64,000 nucleotides of DNA from Ovoidimarina sp963698645 (lineage in GTDB: Bacteria > Pseudomonadota > Alphaproteobacteria > Rhodobacterales > Rhodobacteraceae), in assembly GCA_963698645.1 (NCBI GenBank), contig CAVORP010000003.1, positions 310,001 through 374,000 of the forward strand, written 5' to 3'. Positions 18,398-26,927 of the stretch are shown here, piece after piece. The translations under genes were made by a program, and so were the position numbers. The number at the start of each line of letters is the position of its first letter. The first letter of the stretch is position 1. The notes beneath the pieces are model-generated. The model ran no database searches and was not told the origin of the DNA. It was given only the letters and a program-made list of their open reading frames with translations.

Positions 18398-18573
18398 GTC
18401 TTCCTCCATGAGTAGTGGTTATGGAGCGGAGTTGACCAAACTGGACGCGGTCCCGTATTGATGCATGTCAATATATATGCAAATATCGGAATATATTTAT
18501 CGCATTGTGAAACGGAGTTTGAAATTGCCGGGGTAGGTCCACTGCGCAAAGAACGACAGAACCCGAGAAACGG

Positions 18574-19053
18574 GTGAGCCCGGCGGGCTACCTTCACCGT
18601 ATCGATTTTGAGAGTGCCAAGCTGTGCGTTCAGATGAACCTTGCGTCCCTGCTCGGCCAAGCGGAAGTGACCGAGATGCTGGCGCCGCCTTTTGAGGTGC
18701 CGATTGCTCTACGACGTTCCGGGCGTAATCGCCCATTCGTCTTGCGCCCTGAGATGGGTGGGCCGCAGCGTGATCCGGACCTCATCGCCCTCATTGCCGA
18801 TGCCCGTCGCTGGATGGAAGATCTGATCAATGGTCGGGCAGCATCGGTGGCAGAGATCACCGAGCGCGAGCAGCTGCGCCCGGGCAATGTCAGTCGCGTC
18901 TTGCCGCTAGCCTGGCTCGCACCGGATATTGCCGCAGCCATCCTCGAAGGGCGCCAGCCAGTCGATCTGACAACCCAAAAGCTGCGTGAACTTCCCCGTC
19001 TTCCACTCGAGTGGGGGCAACAGCGTCGCATTCTCGGCTTTCCTTCCGCCTGA
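18574..19053 (+). pseudogene. Remnant of a large serine recombinase (C-terminal part)
   Basis: The 159 residues resemble the C-terminal end of large resolvase/invertase-type recombinases. A helix-turn-helix-like stretch (AEITEREQLRPGNVSRVL) precedes the characteristic LAPDIAAAILEGRQP and LPLEWGQQRRILGF. The N-terminal catalytic resolvase domain and its Ser are absent, and no start with a ribosome binding site is seen. It sits 188 bases from tRNA-Tyr. I infer debris of an integrated element. It should have no recombinase activity. Confidence 0.65.
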
Positions 19054-19240
19054 ATCGCCTGACTTCCCTCTAGAGATATCACTCGAAACTCATCTGCAGA
19101 GACTTCTGGCGAAACGGCCCTGATATCGCCGCCTGCAGAGACCAGATGGGCGCGTCCGCTTCGAATAATGCCCCACAAGCGACGGAAAACACGTCACTAT
19201 CTGTAAGCCGCAAATATCCGGTTGTTCGGAGAAAGGTTAA

Positions 19241-19324
19241 TGGTGGGCGACCCTGGAATCGAACCAGGCGTGCGTCTCCGCGAGGGAGTTACAGTCCCCT
19301 GCCACACCTTGCGGCCTGTCGCCC
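19241..19324 (-). tRNA. tRNA-Tyr (anticodon GTA)
   Basis: On the minus strand the gene runs from 19324 (GGGCGAC) to 19241 (CCA encoded). The acceptor stem GGGCGAC/GTCGCCC pairs fully, followed by discriminator A and CCA. The anticodon loop is CTGTAAC with GTA. The T arm is CCTGG TTCGATT CCAGG. The long variable arm is as expected for tRNA-Tyr. Confidence 0.95.
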
Positions 19325-19524
19325 ACGAGGGCGGTGGATAGCTTCGCCCCCCCAGACCGTCAACTGGAAAAATCGCGGGCCATTGCCCTCCATCCCGGGA
19401 ACCTTCGGCGGGTTGCCTCTTGTCTGCCAGCCCGCCTTCACCGACACGGGGGCCGGGAAACAGCTTGCAGACGCGTGCGCCGCGCGCGAAAGCTGGGGGC
19501 CAAGAAAATTCGGGGAGAGCTGCG

Positions 19525-20301
19525 GTGAAGAAACCCAAATGGGTGGTCGAAAAGGAACGCGGGAAACGGGCGGCGGCGGCCGAGACGATCTGGCTGTTCG
19601 GGCTGCACGCGGTGCGCGACGCGCTCGAGAACCCCGACCGGGTCAAGCTGCGCCTTGTCCTGACACAGAACGCCGTCGACCGGCTGGGCGATGCGGTGGC
19701 GGCAGGCGGGATCGAGCCCGAGATCGCCGATCCGCGCAAGTTTCCGCCCCACTTGCCCCGGATTCCGTCCATCAGGGTGCCGCGCTCGAGGTCAAGCCGC
19801 TGAACTGGGGTGGCGTCGATGGTGTGCTCTCGCGCGGGGTGGGAGAGCCGCTGGTGCTGTGTCTCGATCGGGTCACCGACCCACATAACGTGGGCGCGAT
19901 CCTGCGCTCGGCCGAGGTGTTCGGCGCCGCCGCCGTCATCGCCCCCGCCCGCAATGCCGCCCCCGAAACCGGCGCGCTCGCCAAGACCGCGTCGGGCGCG
20001 CTGGAACGCCAGCCCTATCTGCGCGTCACCAACCTTGCCCAGGCCATGGAACAGCTGCGCGAGATGGGTTTCGTCCTTCTGGGGCTTGATGGCGAGGCCG
20101 AAACGACACTCGAAACGGCGCTGGCCGACACGAAGGGACGCCCTGTCGCCCTTGTCCTTGGGCGCCGAGGGTCCGGGACTGCGCGAGAAGACACGAGAGA
20201 CCTGCGACAGGCTGGTGCGGATCGACGCAGCGGGCAGTTTCGGTTCGCTCAACGTCTCCAATGCCGCCGCGGTCGCCCTATATGCCACAAGACGACGCTG
20301 A
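19525..20301 (+). CDS. rlmB: 23S rRNA 2'-O-methyltransferase RlmB / TrmH family (two frameshifts)
   Basis: A SpoU-type RNA methyltransferase of about 258 residues. The N-terminal substrate-binding part (IWLFGLHAVRDALENP) is followed by the trefoil-knot SAM domain, with LCLDRVTDPHNVGAILRSAE, then ALVLGAEGPGLRE and SLNVSNAAAVALY, all diagnostic. RlmB methylates G2251 of 23S rRNA. The frame changes near 19748 (apparently one base missing) and near 20160 (one extra). GTG 19525 with GGGGAGAG upstream is the best start. The position beside tRNA-Tyr is usual in related genomes. Confidence 0.85.
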
Positions 20302-20312
20302 CCGGACGGACC

Positions 20313-20609
20313 ATGAGCTACCAGAAAATCGCCACCTGCTGCTATTGTGGCACCCGCGCCGCGCTTGTCCTGAGGGGCAAGGACAGGCACGAGCTTTCCT
20401 GTTCGAATTGCGGTGCGCCGCTGCATGACCTGAAGATGCTGCGCCGGGACCATGACGGGCAGGCGGGGCTGGTCAAACCCTCGCGCCTGCGCGGCATGCC
20501 CCAGGTTTCCGGCCGACCGCCACGGCCTCGGAAGCAGAAGCGGCGCAAGAGTTTCAAGCGCCGGATCCTTGAAGAGGCGTGGGACCTGATCGAAGACATC
20601 TTTGATTGA
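20313..20609 (+). CDS. Small zinc-ribbon protein
   Basis: A 98-residue basic cytoplasmic protein, 11 bases after rlmB. Two Cys pairs, CCYCG at about residues 8-12 and CSNCG at about 32-36, suggest a zinc ribbon. The middle is rich in Arg/Lys (RPPRPRKQKRRKSFKRR) and the end is acidic. The combination suggests nucleic-acid or ribosome contact, but this is inference. It probably shares a transcript with rlmB. Confidence 0.65.
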   Translation: MSYQKIATCCYCGTRAALVLRGKDRHELSCSNCGAPLHDLKMLRRDHDGQAGLVKPSRLRGMPQVSGRPPRPRKQKRRKSFKRRILEEAWDLIEDIFD

Positions 20610-20721
20610 AACAAACCTCACGAAGCGCAGCGCCACGATCACGGCTGCGCCAAGGGGGGTGACAGCGCCACCGCCACGGCCCCAGATGGATCGGGACAGA
20701 CACAACGACGAGACCAGTCCG

Positions 20722-21178
20722 ATGAACCGCAGAACCCTGATCCTCTCCGGCCTTGCCGCCCTTCCCGCAACCCTTCTGGCCCGCGCTGCTCTTGCCGCAA
20801 GCCCGCCAGTCTATGCCGAGGGCTCGGTGGCCATCGACGGCACCGATACCGTTGCCTATTTCACCGAAGGCAAGCCGCGTGCCGGGATCGCCCGAATTCG
20901 CCACCTTCTGGAACGGCGCGACCTGGCAATTCTCCAGCGCCGCGAACCGGGACCTGTTCGAAGCCGACCCCACGGCCTATGCGCCGCAATTTGGCGGCTA
21001 TTGCGCATGGGCCGCCGCCGAAGGCTATGTCGCGCCGACCGTGCCCGAGGCCTGGACGATCCATGACGGCAGGCTCTATCTCAATTTCTCGCGCCGCATC
21101 CAGCGGCGGTGGGAGCGTGACATTCCCGGGAACATCGCCCGGGGCAATGCCAACTGGCCTGCGATCCTGACCGCCTGA
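20722..21178 (+). CDS. Exported YHS-domain protein (one frameshift)
   Basis: A protein of about 151 residues. The N-terminus MNRRTLILSGLAALPATLLA is a signal sequence, possibly Tat-type (RR). The mature part is a YHS domain, a small fold often found with metal transport or redox proteins: VAIDGTDTVAYF, then FATFWNGATWQFSSAANRD, YAPQFGGYCAWA and WTIHDGRLYLNFS. The frame breaks near 20887 (GGGATCGCCC), needing removal of one base. No metal transporter is adjacent. The role is unknown. Confidence 0.8.
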
Positions 21179-21357
21179 CCCTGTTCCAGACCGCTGTTCA
21201 CATTTTCGACAGTCCCTCTTCTCGCCGACGAATCGTTGCCTAGATGTAACACAGAGGGCGCGACCGGAACTCGCGTTCTCATCTTCACTGTCCCTCGTTC
21301 CGTGACTTGCGCCCGGGCTTTTGCCTCGGGCGCATTTTTATGGGAAATGGCTTTCTC

Positions 21358-21804
21358 ATGAGTGATCAGACGACCGATATCGAGCTGCGCGCGATCTTCT
21401 CGGAAACCCGTACCATCGCGGTGGTGGGTTTTTCCGCCAACCCCGCGCGCCCCTCGCATTACGTGGCCGAATTCCTGGCCCGACGCGGTTACCGCGTGAT
21501 CCCCGTCAATCCCGGGCTCGCGGGGCAGGAGTTTCTAGGCACGACCGTGCGCGCCAGTTTTTCGGAGATCACCGAACCGGTCGACATGGTGGATATCTTC
21601 CGCCGCTCCGAAGACATCCCGCCCGTCGTCGACGAGGCCCTGCGCGCCTTGCCGGGCTTGTCCACCGTCTGGATGCAACTGGGCATTCGCAACGCCCTTG
21701 CCGCTGATGCGGCGCGCGCGGCGGGTGTCCGCGTCGTCGAGGACCGCTGCCCCAAGATCGAAATCCCGCGCCTGTTTGCACCGGGGTGGCAGGTCGAACC
21801 TTAG
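21358..21804 (+). CDS. CoA-binding (YccU-like) protein
   Basis: A 148-residue cytoplasmic protein with a Rossmann-like CoA-binding domain: IAVVGFSANPARPSHYVAEF near residue 18, YRVIPVNPG, and LSTVWMQLGIRN. These stand-alone domains bind CoA derivatives; the physiological role is not known. Start 21358 is the conservative choice, and ATG 21340 in frame is also possible. Its stop overlaps the convergent hisE stop by 3 bases. Confidence 0.82.
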   Translation: MSDQTTDIELRAIFSETRTIAVVGFSANPARPSHYVAEFLARRGYRVIPVNPGLAGQEFLGTTVRASFSEITEPVDMVDIFRRSEDIPPVVDEALRALPGLSTVWMQLGIRNALAADAARAAGVRVVEDRCPKIEIPRLFAPGWQVEP

Positions 21805-22109
21805 CGTCCGGCCTTTTCGGCAATCCCCGAGGTCCCTTCGCGCCGCTCCAGTTCCGCCAGAACATCCGCCAGCGTCACGTCGCGCGCCGCCAGCATGACC
21901 AGCAGGTGATAGATCACATCCGCGGCCTCGGCGGTAAGCCGGTCCTTGTCGCCCCGCACAGCCTCGATCACCGCCTCGACGGCCTCCTCGCCGAACTTCT
22001 CGGCGGCCTTTTCGGGGCCCATCGACAGCAGTTTCGCCGTCCAAGACGTCTCAGGGTCGGCCCCCTTCCGCTCCGCGATGGTCGCGGCCAGCCGGTCCAG
22101 TGCGTTCAT
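21801..22109 (-). CDS. hisE: Phosphoribosyl-ATP pyrophosphatase HisE
   Basis: A 102-residue cytoplasmic enzyme of the second step in histidine synthesis, hydrolysing phosphoribosyl-ATP to phosphoribosyl-AMP and PPi. The MazG-like helical fold shows the metal-binding EKAAEKFGEEAVEAVIEA at about residues 33-50 and LTAEAADVIYHLLVML. HisE is separate from HisI here, as usual in alphaproteobacteria. Its ATG overlaps the hisF stop (ATGA), implying translational coupling. Confidence 0.93.
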   Translation of the reverse strand: MNALDRLAATIAERKGADPETSWTAKLLSMGPEKAAEKFGEEAVEAVIEAVRGDKDRLTAEAADVIYHLLVMLAARDVTLADVLAELERREGTSGIAEKAGR

Positions 22110-22867
22110 GCCATCCTCATAGGTATGCCCGCCGCCGCCATATGCTCCTTGGCCTCGCGGATCGTGTAATCGCCAAAGTGAAAGATCGACGCGGCAAGAA
22201 CGGCGCTTGCATGACCCTCGGTCACCCCTTCCACAAGGTGATCCAGCGTGCCCACGCCGCCCGAGGCGATCACCGGGACCGGCACCGCATCGGCGATGGC
22301 GCGGGTCAGCGGGATGTTGAAGCCCGCCCGCGTCCCGTCCCGGTCCATCGAGGTCAGAAGGATCTCGCCCGCGCCCTTTGCCGCGACCGTCCGGGCAAAC
22401 GCCACCGCATCGATCCCGGTGGATTTGCGCCCGCCATGGGTAAAGATCTCCCAGCGGCCCGGTGCCACCGTCTTGGCGTCGATCGCCACCACGATGCATT
22501 GGCTGCCAAATCGGTCTGCCGCCCGGGCAACCACATCGGGGTCGGCCACGGCGGCGGAATTGAACGACACCTTGTCGGCCCCGGCCAGAAGGAGCGCGCG
22601 CACGTCCTCCACCGTGCGAACGCCGCCACCGATGGTAAGCGGCATGAAACATTGCTCGGCGGTGCGGGTGGCAAGATCGTACATCGTGCCCCGGTTCTCA
22701 TGCGTCGCGTGGATGTCGAGGAAACACAACTCGTCCGCCCCCGCCGCGTCATAGGCACGCGCGCTTTCCACCGGGTCGCCGGCATCCACCAGATCGACGA
22801 AATTCACGCCTTTTACGACGCGGCCATCGGCCACGTCCAGACAGGGGATGATGCGGGTCTTCAACAT
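22106..22867 (-). CDS. hisF: Imidazole glycerol phosphate synthase cyclase subunit HisF
   Basis: A 253-residue TIM-barrel enzyme that, with HisH, converts PRFAR and ammonia to IGP and AICAR. The catalytic aspartates are visible in IIPCLDVADGRVVKG (about D11) and CIVVAIDAKTV (about D130). Phosphate-binding loops GGGVRT and VIASGGVGTLDHL are present. Length is standard. It leads hisE with a 4-base overlap and is downstream of hisA and the DUF2867 gene, with the convergent DUF302 gene between. Confidence 0.96.
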   Translation of the reverse strand: MLKTRIIPCLDVADGRVVKGVNFVDLVDAGDPVESARAYDAAGADELCFLDIHATHENRGTMYDLATRTAEQCFMPLTIGGGVRTVEDVRALLLAGADKVSFNSAAVADPDVVARAADRFGSQCIVVAIDAKTVAPGRWEIFTHGGRKSTGIDAVAFARTVAAKGAGEILLTSMDRDGTRAGFNIPLTRAIADAVPVPVIASGGVGTLDHLVEGVTEGHASAVLAASIFHFGDYTIREAKEHMAAAGIPMRMA

Positions 22868-23000
22868 GCGCCCGGGTTTAGGCGATTGCGGGGCAGGGGG
22901 CCAGTGCGGAAAACCGCCCGCTCGCCGGACTGTGATGTGCAGGATCGGCGCGCTGCGGCTAGGCTTGAACCCAAACCGCCCTCAGATGAAGGACTGCCCA

Positions 23001-23462
23001 ATGACCCTCAACAACATCCTTTTCGCAGGCGCGCTTGCCCTCGCGACTGCGTCCACCACGACATTCGCCGCCGCCTCTGACGATTTCGTGCGCGTTCCGG
23101 CACAGGGATCGGTGAGCGAGGTTGCCGACCGGCTCGAGGCCGCCGTGACCGGGGCGGGGGCCACGGTCTTTGCCCGCGTCGACCATGCCAAGGGCGCTGC
23201 CTCGATCGACATGGCGCTTCCCGAGGCACAGCTTCTGATTTTCGGCAATCCAAAGATCGGCACACCTGTGATGCAGGACGATCTCCGTGCCGGTCTGGTT
23301 CTGCCGCTTCGGGTTCTGGTCTATGACGATGGCGGCCAGACGACGATGCTTTACGAAGCCCCCTCCGAGATGCTCGACGATCTCAATATCCCCGCCGATG
23401 CCCCCTATCTCGCCGCGATTGCTGGGGCACTGACCAAGCTCACGGGTGCCGCGGCGCAATAG
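23001..23462 (+). CDS. Secreted DUF302-family protein
   Basis: A 153-residue exported protein with signal peptide 1-25 (ends TFAAAS). The DUF302 domain is recognised from ADRLEAAVTGAGATVFARVD followed by LLIFGNPKIGTPVM and DDLRAGLVLPLRVLVY. Its role is unknown; the domain is found widely in proteobacteria. AAGGA precedes ATG 23001. It lies on the opposite strand inside the his region, and its last 23 bases overlap the convergent DUF2867 gene. Confidence 0.85.
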   Translation: MTLNNILFAGALALATASTTTFAAASDDFVRVPAQGSVSEVADRLEAAVTGAGATVFARVDHAKGAASIDMALPEAQLLIFGNPKIGTPVMQDDLRAGLVLPLRVLVYDDGGQTTMLYEAPSEMLDDLNIPADAPYLAAIAGALTKLTGAAAQ

Positions 23463-23916
23463 GCCGCGCCGCCGCGACCCGCGACAGGGCATCGCGGGCG
23501 ATCAGAATGTGAAACGGCAGGATCAGCCGCAGATAGATGCGGCCCCCCAGATTGTGCGGGTTCACCCAGGTTGCCAGGTGAACACGGTCGCCCGCGGTGT
23601 GGACGCAGACGCGGAACTCCAGATGCTTGTCGTCGAACCCGGCGATCAGCTCGCGATCAGTCTCGCTCTCGACCGGAAATATCCCGACACGGTCCGCCGC
23701 ATCGGGCCCATCGTTGTCCAGCCCGAAGGGCGCTGTCACGATCCTGCGCACGAGCAGAAGAAATTGCGCCCATCCCGGGAAATCGGTGATGATCCGGGCC
23801 GCATCGCGCGGGGCCGCGGCTGCCGACACAGCATAGCAGTCCAGGAAATCACCGGGCGTCCGCCGTGCATGCAGCGCACTTTCGGGGGGCAGCGCGGTGG
23901 AGGCGACCGCACTCAA
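23440..23916 (-). CDS. DUF2867-family protein
   Basis: A 158-residue protein resembling DUF2867 (VGIFPVESETDRELIAGF then DKHLEFRVCVH). No signal peptide or clear membrane segment is seen, though one hydrophobic stretch (LRLILPFHILIARDAL) lies near the end. It starts with TTG at 23916 overlapping the TGA of hisA, with GAGGG about 8 bases upstream, so it is probably translated from the his message. The function is unknown; placement after hisA recurs in related bacteria as far as I recall. Confidence 0.7.
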   Translation of the reverse strand: MSAVASTALPPESALHARRTPGDFLDCYAVSAAAAPRDAARIITDFPGWAQFLLLVRRIVTAPFGLDNDGPDAADRVGIFPVESETDRELIAGFDDKHLEFRVCVHTAGDRVHLATWVNPHNLGGRIYLRLILPFHILIARDALSRVAAARPIAPRHP

Positions 23917-24638
23917 TGCTCGGCCCTCAACGCCGCCAGCGCCGCGGCAAGGTCGATCGCCCCGTCATAAAGCGCCCGCCCCGAGATCGCGCCCGCGATC
24001 ACGCCGGTGTCGCGCAGCCGGATCAGGTCGTCGAGCGAGGACACGCCGCCCGAGGCGATCACGGGCACTGTGACAGCCCGCGCCAGTGCCTCGGTCGCCG
24101 CGATATTGGGCCCTCCCATCGCCCCGTCACGGTCGATATCGGTATAGATGATCGCGGCGATGCCCGCGTCCTCGAAGGCGCGGGCAAGTCCGGTCACCAT
24201 CATGTCGGTCTCCTCCGCCCAGCCGCGTGTCGCTACCCGACCGCCGCGTGCATCCAGCCCTACCGCCACCTGCCCGGGGAATGCGCGCGCGGCCTGCCGC
24301 ACCAGAGCGGGATCTTCCACCGCCACGGTTCCCAGAATGACACGGGACAACCCCTTGGACAGCCACGCCTCGATGGTGGCCATGTCGCGGATCCCGCCGC
24401 CCAGTTGCGCGGGCACGTCAATCGCCGCCAATATCGCCTCGACCGCCGCGCCGTTCACTGGCTCCCCCGCGAAGGCGCCGTTCAGGTCCACCAGATGCAC
24501 CCAGTCACAGCCCGCATCCTGAAACGCCCGCGCCTGTGCCGCGGGATCGTCGTTGAACACCGTGGCCTCGGTCATCTCTCCGCGCAAGAGCCGCACGCAT
24601 TGGCCGTCCTTCAGGTCGATCGCGGGATACAGGATCAT
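23913..24638 (-). CDS. hisA: ProFAR isomerase HisA
   Basis: A 241-residue TIM-barrel isomerase of histidine synthesis, converting ProFAR to PRFAR. The catalytic pair is in ILYPAIDLKDGQCVRL (about D8) and VGLDARGGRVATRGW (about D129). Phosphate loops GGGIRD and VIASGGVSSLDDL are visible. ATG 24638 follows GGAGAG. It lies between hisH and the DUF2867 gene but is separated from hisH by two DUF2147 genes on the other strand, so it needs its own promoter. Confidence 0.96.
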   Translation of the reverse strand: MILYPAIDLKDGQCVRLLRGEMTEATVFNDDPAAQARAFQDAGCDWVHLVDLNGAFAGEPVNGAAVEAILAAIDVPAQLGGGIRDMATIEAWLSKGLSRVILGTVAVEDPALVRQAARAFPGQVAVGLDARGGRVATRGWAEETDMMVTGLARAFEDAGIAAIIYTDIDRDGAMGGPNIAATEALARAVTVPVIASGGVSSLDDLIRLRDTGVIAGAISGRALYDGAIDLAAALAALRAEH

Positions 24639-24771
24639 GGGACTCTCCGTTCTCTTCCGCGCCCTTCTGCCCTTACGTCGCGCGCTTGCCAAGGGGGGCG
24701 CGACCCGACGTCATGCTTGATCGGTACATGCGCCGGGACAAGATGAGCCGCGATCAAACGGGAGGAAACAT

Positions 24772-25158
24772 ATGAAACCCATCGCTCTGGCCATCGCCGC
24801 GATTTTCGTGGCCGGGACTGCCCTTGCCGACCCTGTCGAGGGTCTGTGGAAGACGCAGCCCGACGACAACGGCAATTTCGGCCATGTGGAAATCGGCACC
24901 TGCGGCGAGACGATCTGTGGCGTGATCCGCAAGGCTTTCGACGCTTCTGGGGCAGAGCGCCCGTCGGACAATATCGGCAAGCGGATGATCTGGGACATGA
25001 AGGCGCAGGGCGGCGGGGCCTATCGCGGCGGTAAGATCTGGGCTCCGGACCGTGACAAGACCTATAACAGCCGCATGTCGCTCTCGGGCAACGAGCTCGA
25101 GGTTTCGGGCTGCGTGCTTGGGATCTGCCGTGGCCAGACATGGAGCCGGGTGCAGTAA
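24772..25158 (+). CDS. Secreted DUF2147 protein, copy 1
   Basis: A 128-residue exported protein with signal peptide 1-20 (ends TALADP). The DUF2147 domain opens VEGLWKTQPDDNGNFGHVEI and has the paired cysteines GTCGETICGVIRK, with CVLGICRGQTWSR at the end. The family is small, periplasmic and of unknown function. GGGAGG precedes ATG 24772. It is followed after 42 bases by a second copy. Confidence 0.85.
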   Translation: MKPIALAIAAIFVAGTALADPVEGLWKTQPDDNGNFGHVEIGTCGETICGVIRKAFDASGAERPSDNIGKRMIWDMKAQGGGAYRGGKIWAPDRDKTYNSRMSLSGNELEVSGCVLGICRGQTWSRVQ

Positions 25159-25200
25159 CGCCCGCTTGGTGCCGGCATGGCCGCATGATAGGATGTAGCC

Positions 25201-25599
25201 ATGAACAGCAAGCTGTCATCACTCGTTCTTGCCGCGGCGCTCCTGCTGCCGGGGGCGGTCAGTGCCGCCGACCCGGCGCTGGGCATCTGGCAGACCGAGC
25301 CCGACCGCAAGGAGCTGATCTCCCATATCGAGATCCGGGCCTGCGGCGCGGCGCTCTGCGGTCGCGTCCTGCGGATCTTCGATCTGAACGGCAAACCTGT
25401 GACCACGGCCAATCTGGGGCGCGAACTGTTCTGGGACGTCAAGCCCAGGGGCGGCGGGGCCTATGACGACGGCACCGTCTACGTGCCGCTTCTGAACGTC
25501 ACAGCGCGGGCCAGGATGCAGCTTTCGGGCGACAGGCTTCAGGTGACCGGCTGCAAGGGTCCGGTCTGCGACGGCCAGAACTGGCGCCGCGTCCGCTAG
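25201..25599 (+). CDS. Secreted DUF2147 protein, copy 2
   Basis: A 132-residue exported paralogue of the preceding gene. It has a signal peptide ending GAVSAAD and the same plan: LGIWQTEPDRKELISHIEI, ACGAALCGRVL, FWDVKPRGGGAYDDG and a closing CKGPVCDGQNWRRV. The two copies differ at many positions, so the duplication is old. It ends one base from the convergent hisH stop. Confidence 0.85.
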   Translation: MNSKLSSLVLAAALLLPGAVSAADPALGIWQTEPDRKELISHIEIRACGAALCGRVLRIFDLNGKPVTTANLGRELFWDVKPRGGGAYDDGTVYVPLLNVTARARMQLSGDRLQVTGCKGPVCDGQNWRRVR

Positions 25600-25600
25600 G

Positions 25601-26239
25601 CTAGGGCGCCCAGCGCAGGAAATTCGCGATCAGGCGCAGCCCGGCCGACTGGCTCTTTTCCGGATGGAACTGCGTGCCGATCCGGTTTCCCGCACCCACG
25701 ATCGCGGTGACCTCGCCGCCATAGTCGCAATGGGCCAGACGTTGCGACGGTGTCGCCACTTCCATCTGGTAGGAATGCACGAAATAGGCGTGATCGCCGG
25801 TCTTTATCCCGTCCAGCACCGGGTGAGCCGCATCGATCACCAGATCGTTCCAGCCCATATGCGGCACTTTCAGGCGCGGGTCGGTGGGTACGATCCGCCG
25901 AACCTCGCCGTCGATCCAGCCAAGCCCGGGCGTCTCTTCGTATTCATGGCCGATCCGCGCCATAAGCTGCATGCCCACGCAGATCCCCAGGAAGGGACGC
26001 CCCTTCTGCTCCACAGCCTCGACCATCGCGTCGTAAAGCCCCGACCGGTCGGCAAGTGCCGCGCGACAGGCCGGGAACGCTCCGTCGCCCGGAAGGACGA
26101 TCCGGTCGGCGCGGGCCACGTCCTCGGGCCTGTCGGTCACGATCACCCGGCCCGCATCACCCTCGCGGGCCATGCGCTGAAACGCCTTTTCGGCGGAATG
26201 AAGGTTTCCGCTTTCATAGTCGATCAGGACGGTCAGCAT
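25601..26239 (-). CDS. hisH: Imidazole glycerol phosphate synthase glutaminase subunit HisH
   Basis: A 212-residue class I glutamine amidotransferase that feeds ammonia to HisF. The nucleophile Cys is in PFLGICVGMQLM (about residue 85), and the His/Glu pair is in GTQFHPEKSQSAG near the end. ATG 26239 follows hisB by 4 bases. Intact and of standard length. Confidence 0.96.
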   Translation of the reverse strand: MLTVLIDYESGNLHSAEKAFQRMAREGDAGRVIVTDRPEDVARADRIVLPGDGAFPACRAALADRSGLYDAMVEAVEQKGRPFLGICVGMQLMARIGHEYEETPGLGWIDGEVRRIVPTDPRLKVPHMGWNDLVIDAAHPVLDGIKTGDHAYFVHSYQMEVATPSQRLAHCDYGGEVTAIVGAGNRIGTQFHPEKSQSAGLRLIANFLRWAP

Positions 26240-26243
26240 GGGG

Positions 26244-26831
26244 CTAGAGCATGCCCTTGGTGGACGGCACCGCATCGGCCTTGCGCGGATCGGTCTCTAC
26301 CGCCATGCGCAATGCCCGCGCCACGGCCTTGAACGCCGCCTCGGCGATGTGATGGCTGTTGATCCCGTGGATCTGATCGACATGCAGCGTGATCCCGCCA
26401 TGGGTGCTCAACGCCTGAAAGAACTCGCGGACAAGCTCGGTGTCGAAGGTCCCGATCTTGGCCGTGGGCATCTCGACCGTCCACACAAGATAGGGCCGCC
26501 CCGACAGGTCGAGCGCGGCGCGCACCTGCGCATCGTCCATCGGCAGATGACACTCGCCATAGCGGCGGATCCCGCGCTTGTCGCCCAGCGCCTGCGTCAG
26601 CGCCTGACCCAGCGCGATGCCGGTATCCTCCACCGTGTGGTGGTCGTCGATATGAAGGTCGCCGGTGGCGCGCACGGTCATGTCGATCAGCGCATGACGC
26701 GACAACTGGTCCAGCATGTGGTCGAAGAACCCAACGCCGGTCTGGTTGTCATAGATCCCGGTCCCGTCAAGATTGATCTCGACCGTGATATCGGTTTCGG
26801 CCGTCTTGCGGCTGATCTGCGCCTTGCGCAT
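26244..26831 (-). CDS. hisB: Imidazoleglycerol-phosphate dehydratase HisB
   Basis: A 195-residue enzyme converting IGP to imidazole acetol phosphate. The metal-binding histidine motifs are GFFDHMLDQLSRHALIDM, DDHHTVEDTGIALGQAL and GINSHHIAEAAFKA. It is the monofunctional dehydratase form, without the phosphatase domain of enteric HisB. It is the first his gene of this segment and is followed closely by hisH. Confidence 0.96.
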   Translation of the reverse strand: MRKAQISRKTAETDITVEINLDGTGIYDNQTGVGFFDHMLDQLSRHALIDMTVRATGDLHIDDHHTVEDTGIALGQALTQALGDKRGIRRYGECHLPMDDAQVRAALDLSGRPYLVWTVEMPTAKIGTFDTELVREFFQALSTHGGITLHVDQIHGINSHHIAEAAFKAVARALRMAVETDPRKADAVPSTKGML

Positions 26832-26927
26832 GGGTCACCCCGTCTGATTGCGCGCTGCTTATAGGCCGTCGCCGCCACCCATCCAAGCAGCGAATATCAT
26901 GGGGCGTCAGGGTGTTACCGAATTGCT

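Noticed and set aside
20150..20170. Programmed +1 frameshifting in rlmB at CTTGGGC (and similarly at 30667)
   Set aside because: The many other breaks at unrelated sequences make a shared technical cause more likely than programmed shifts in housekeeping genes.
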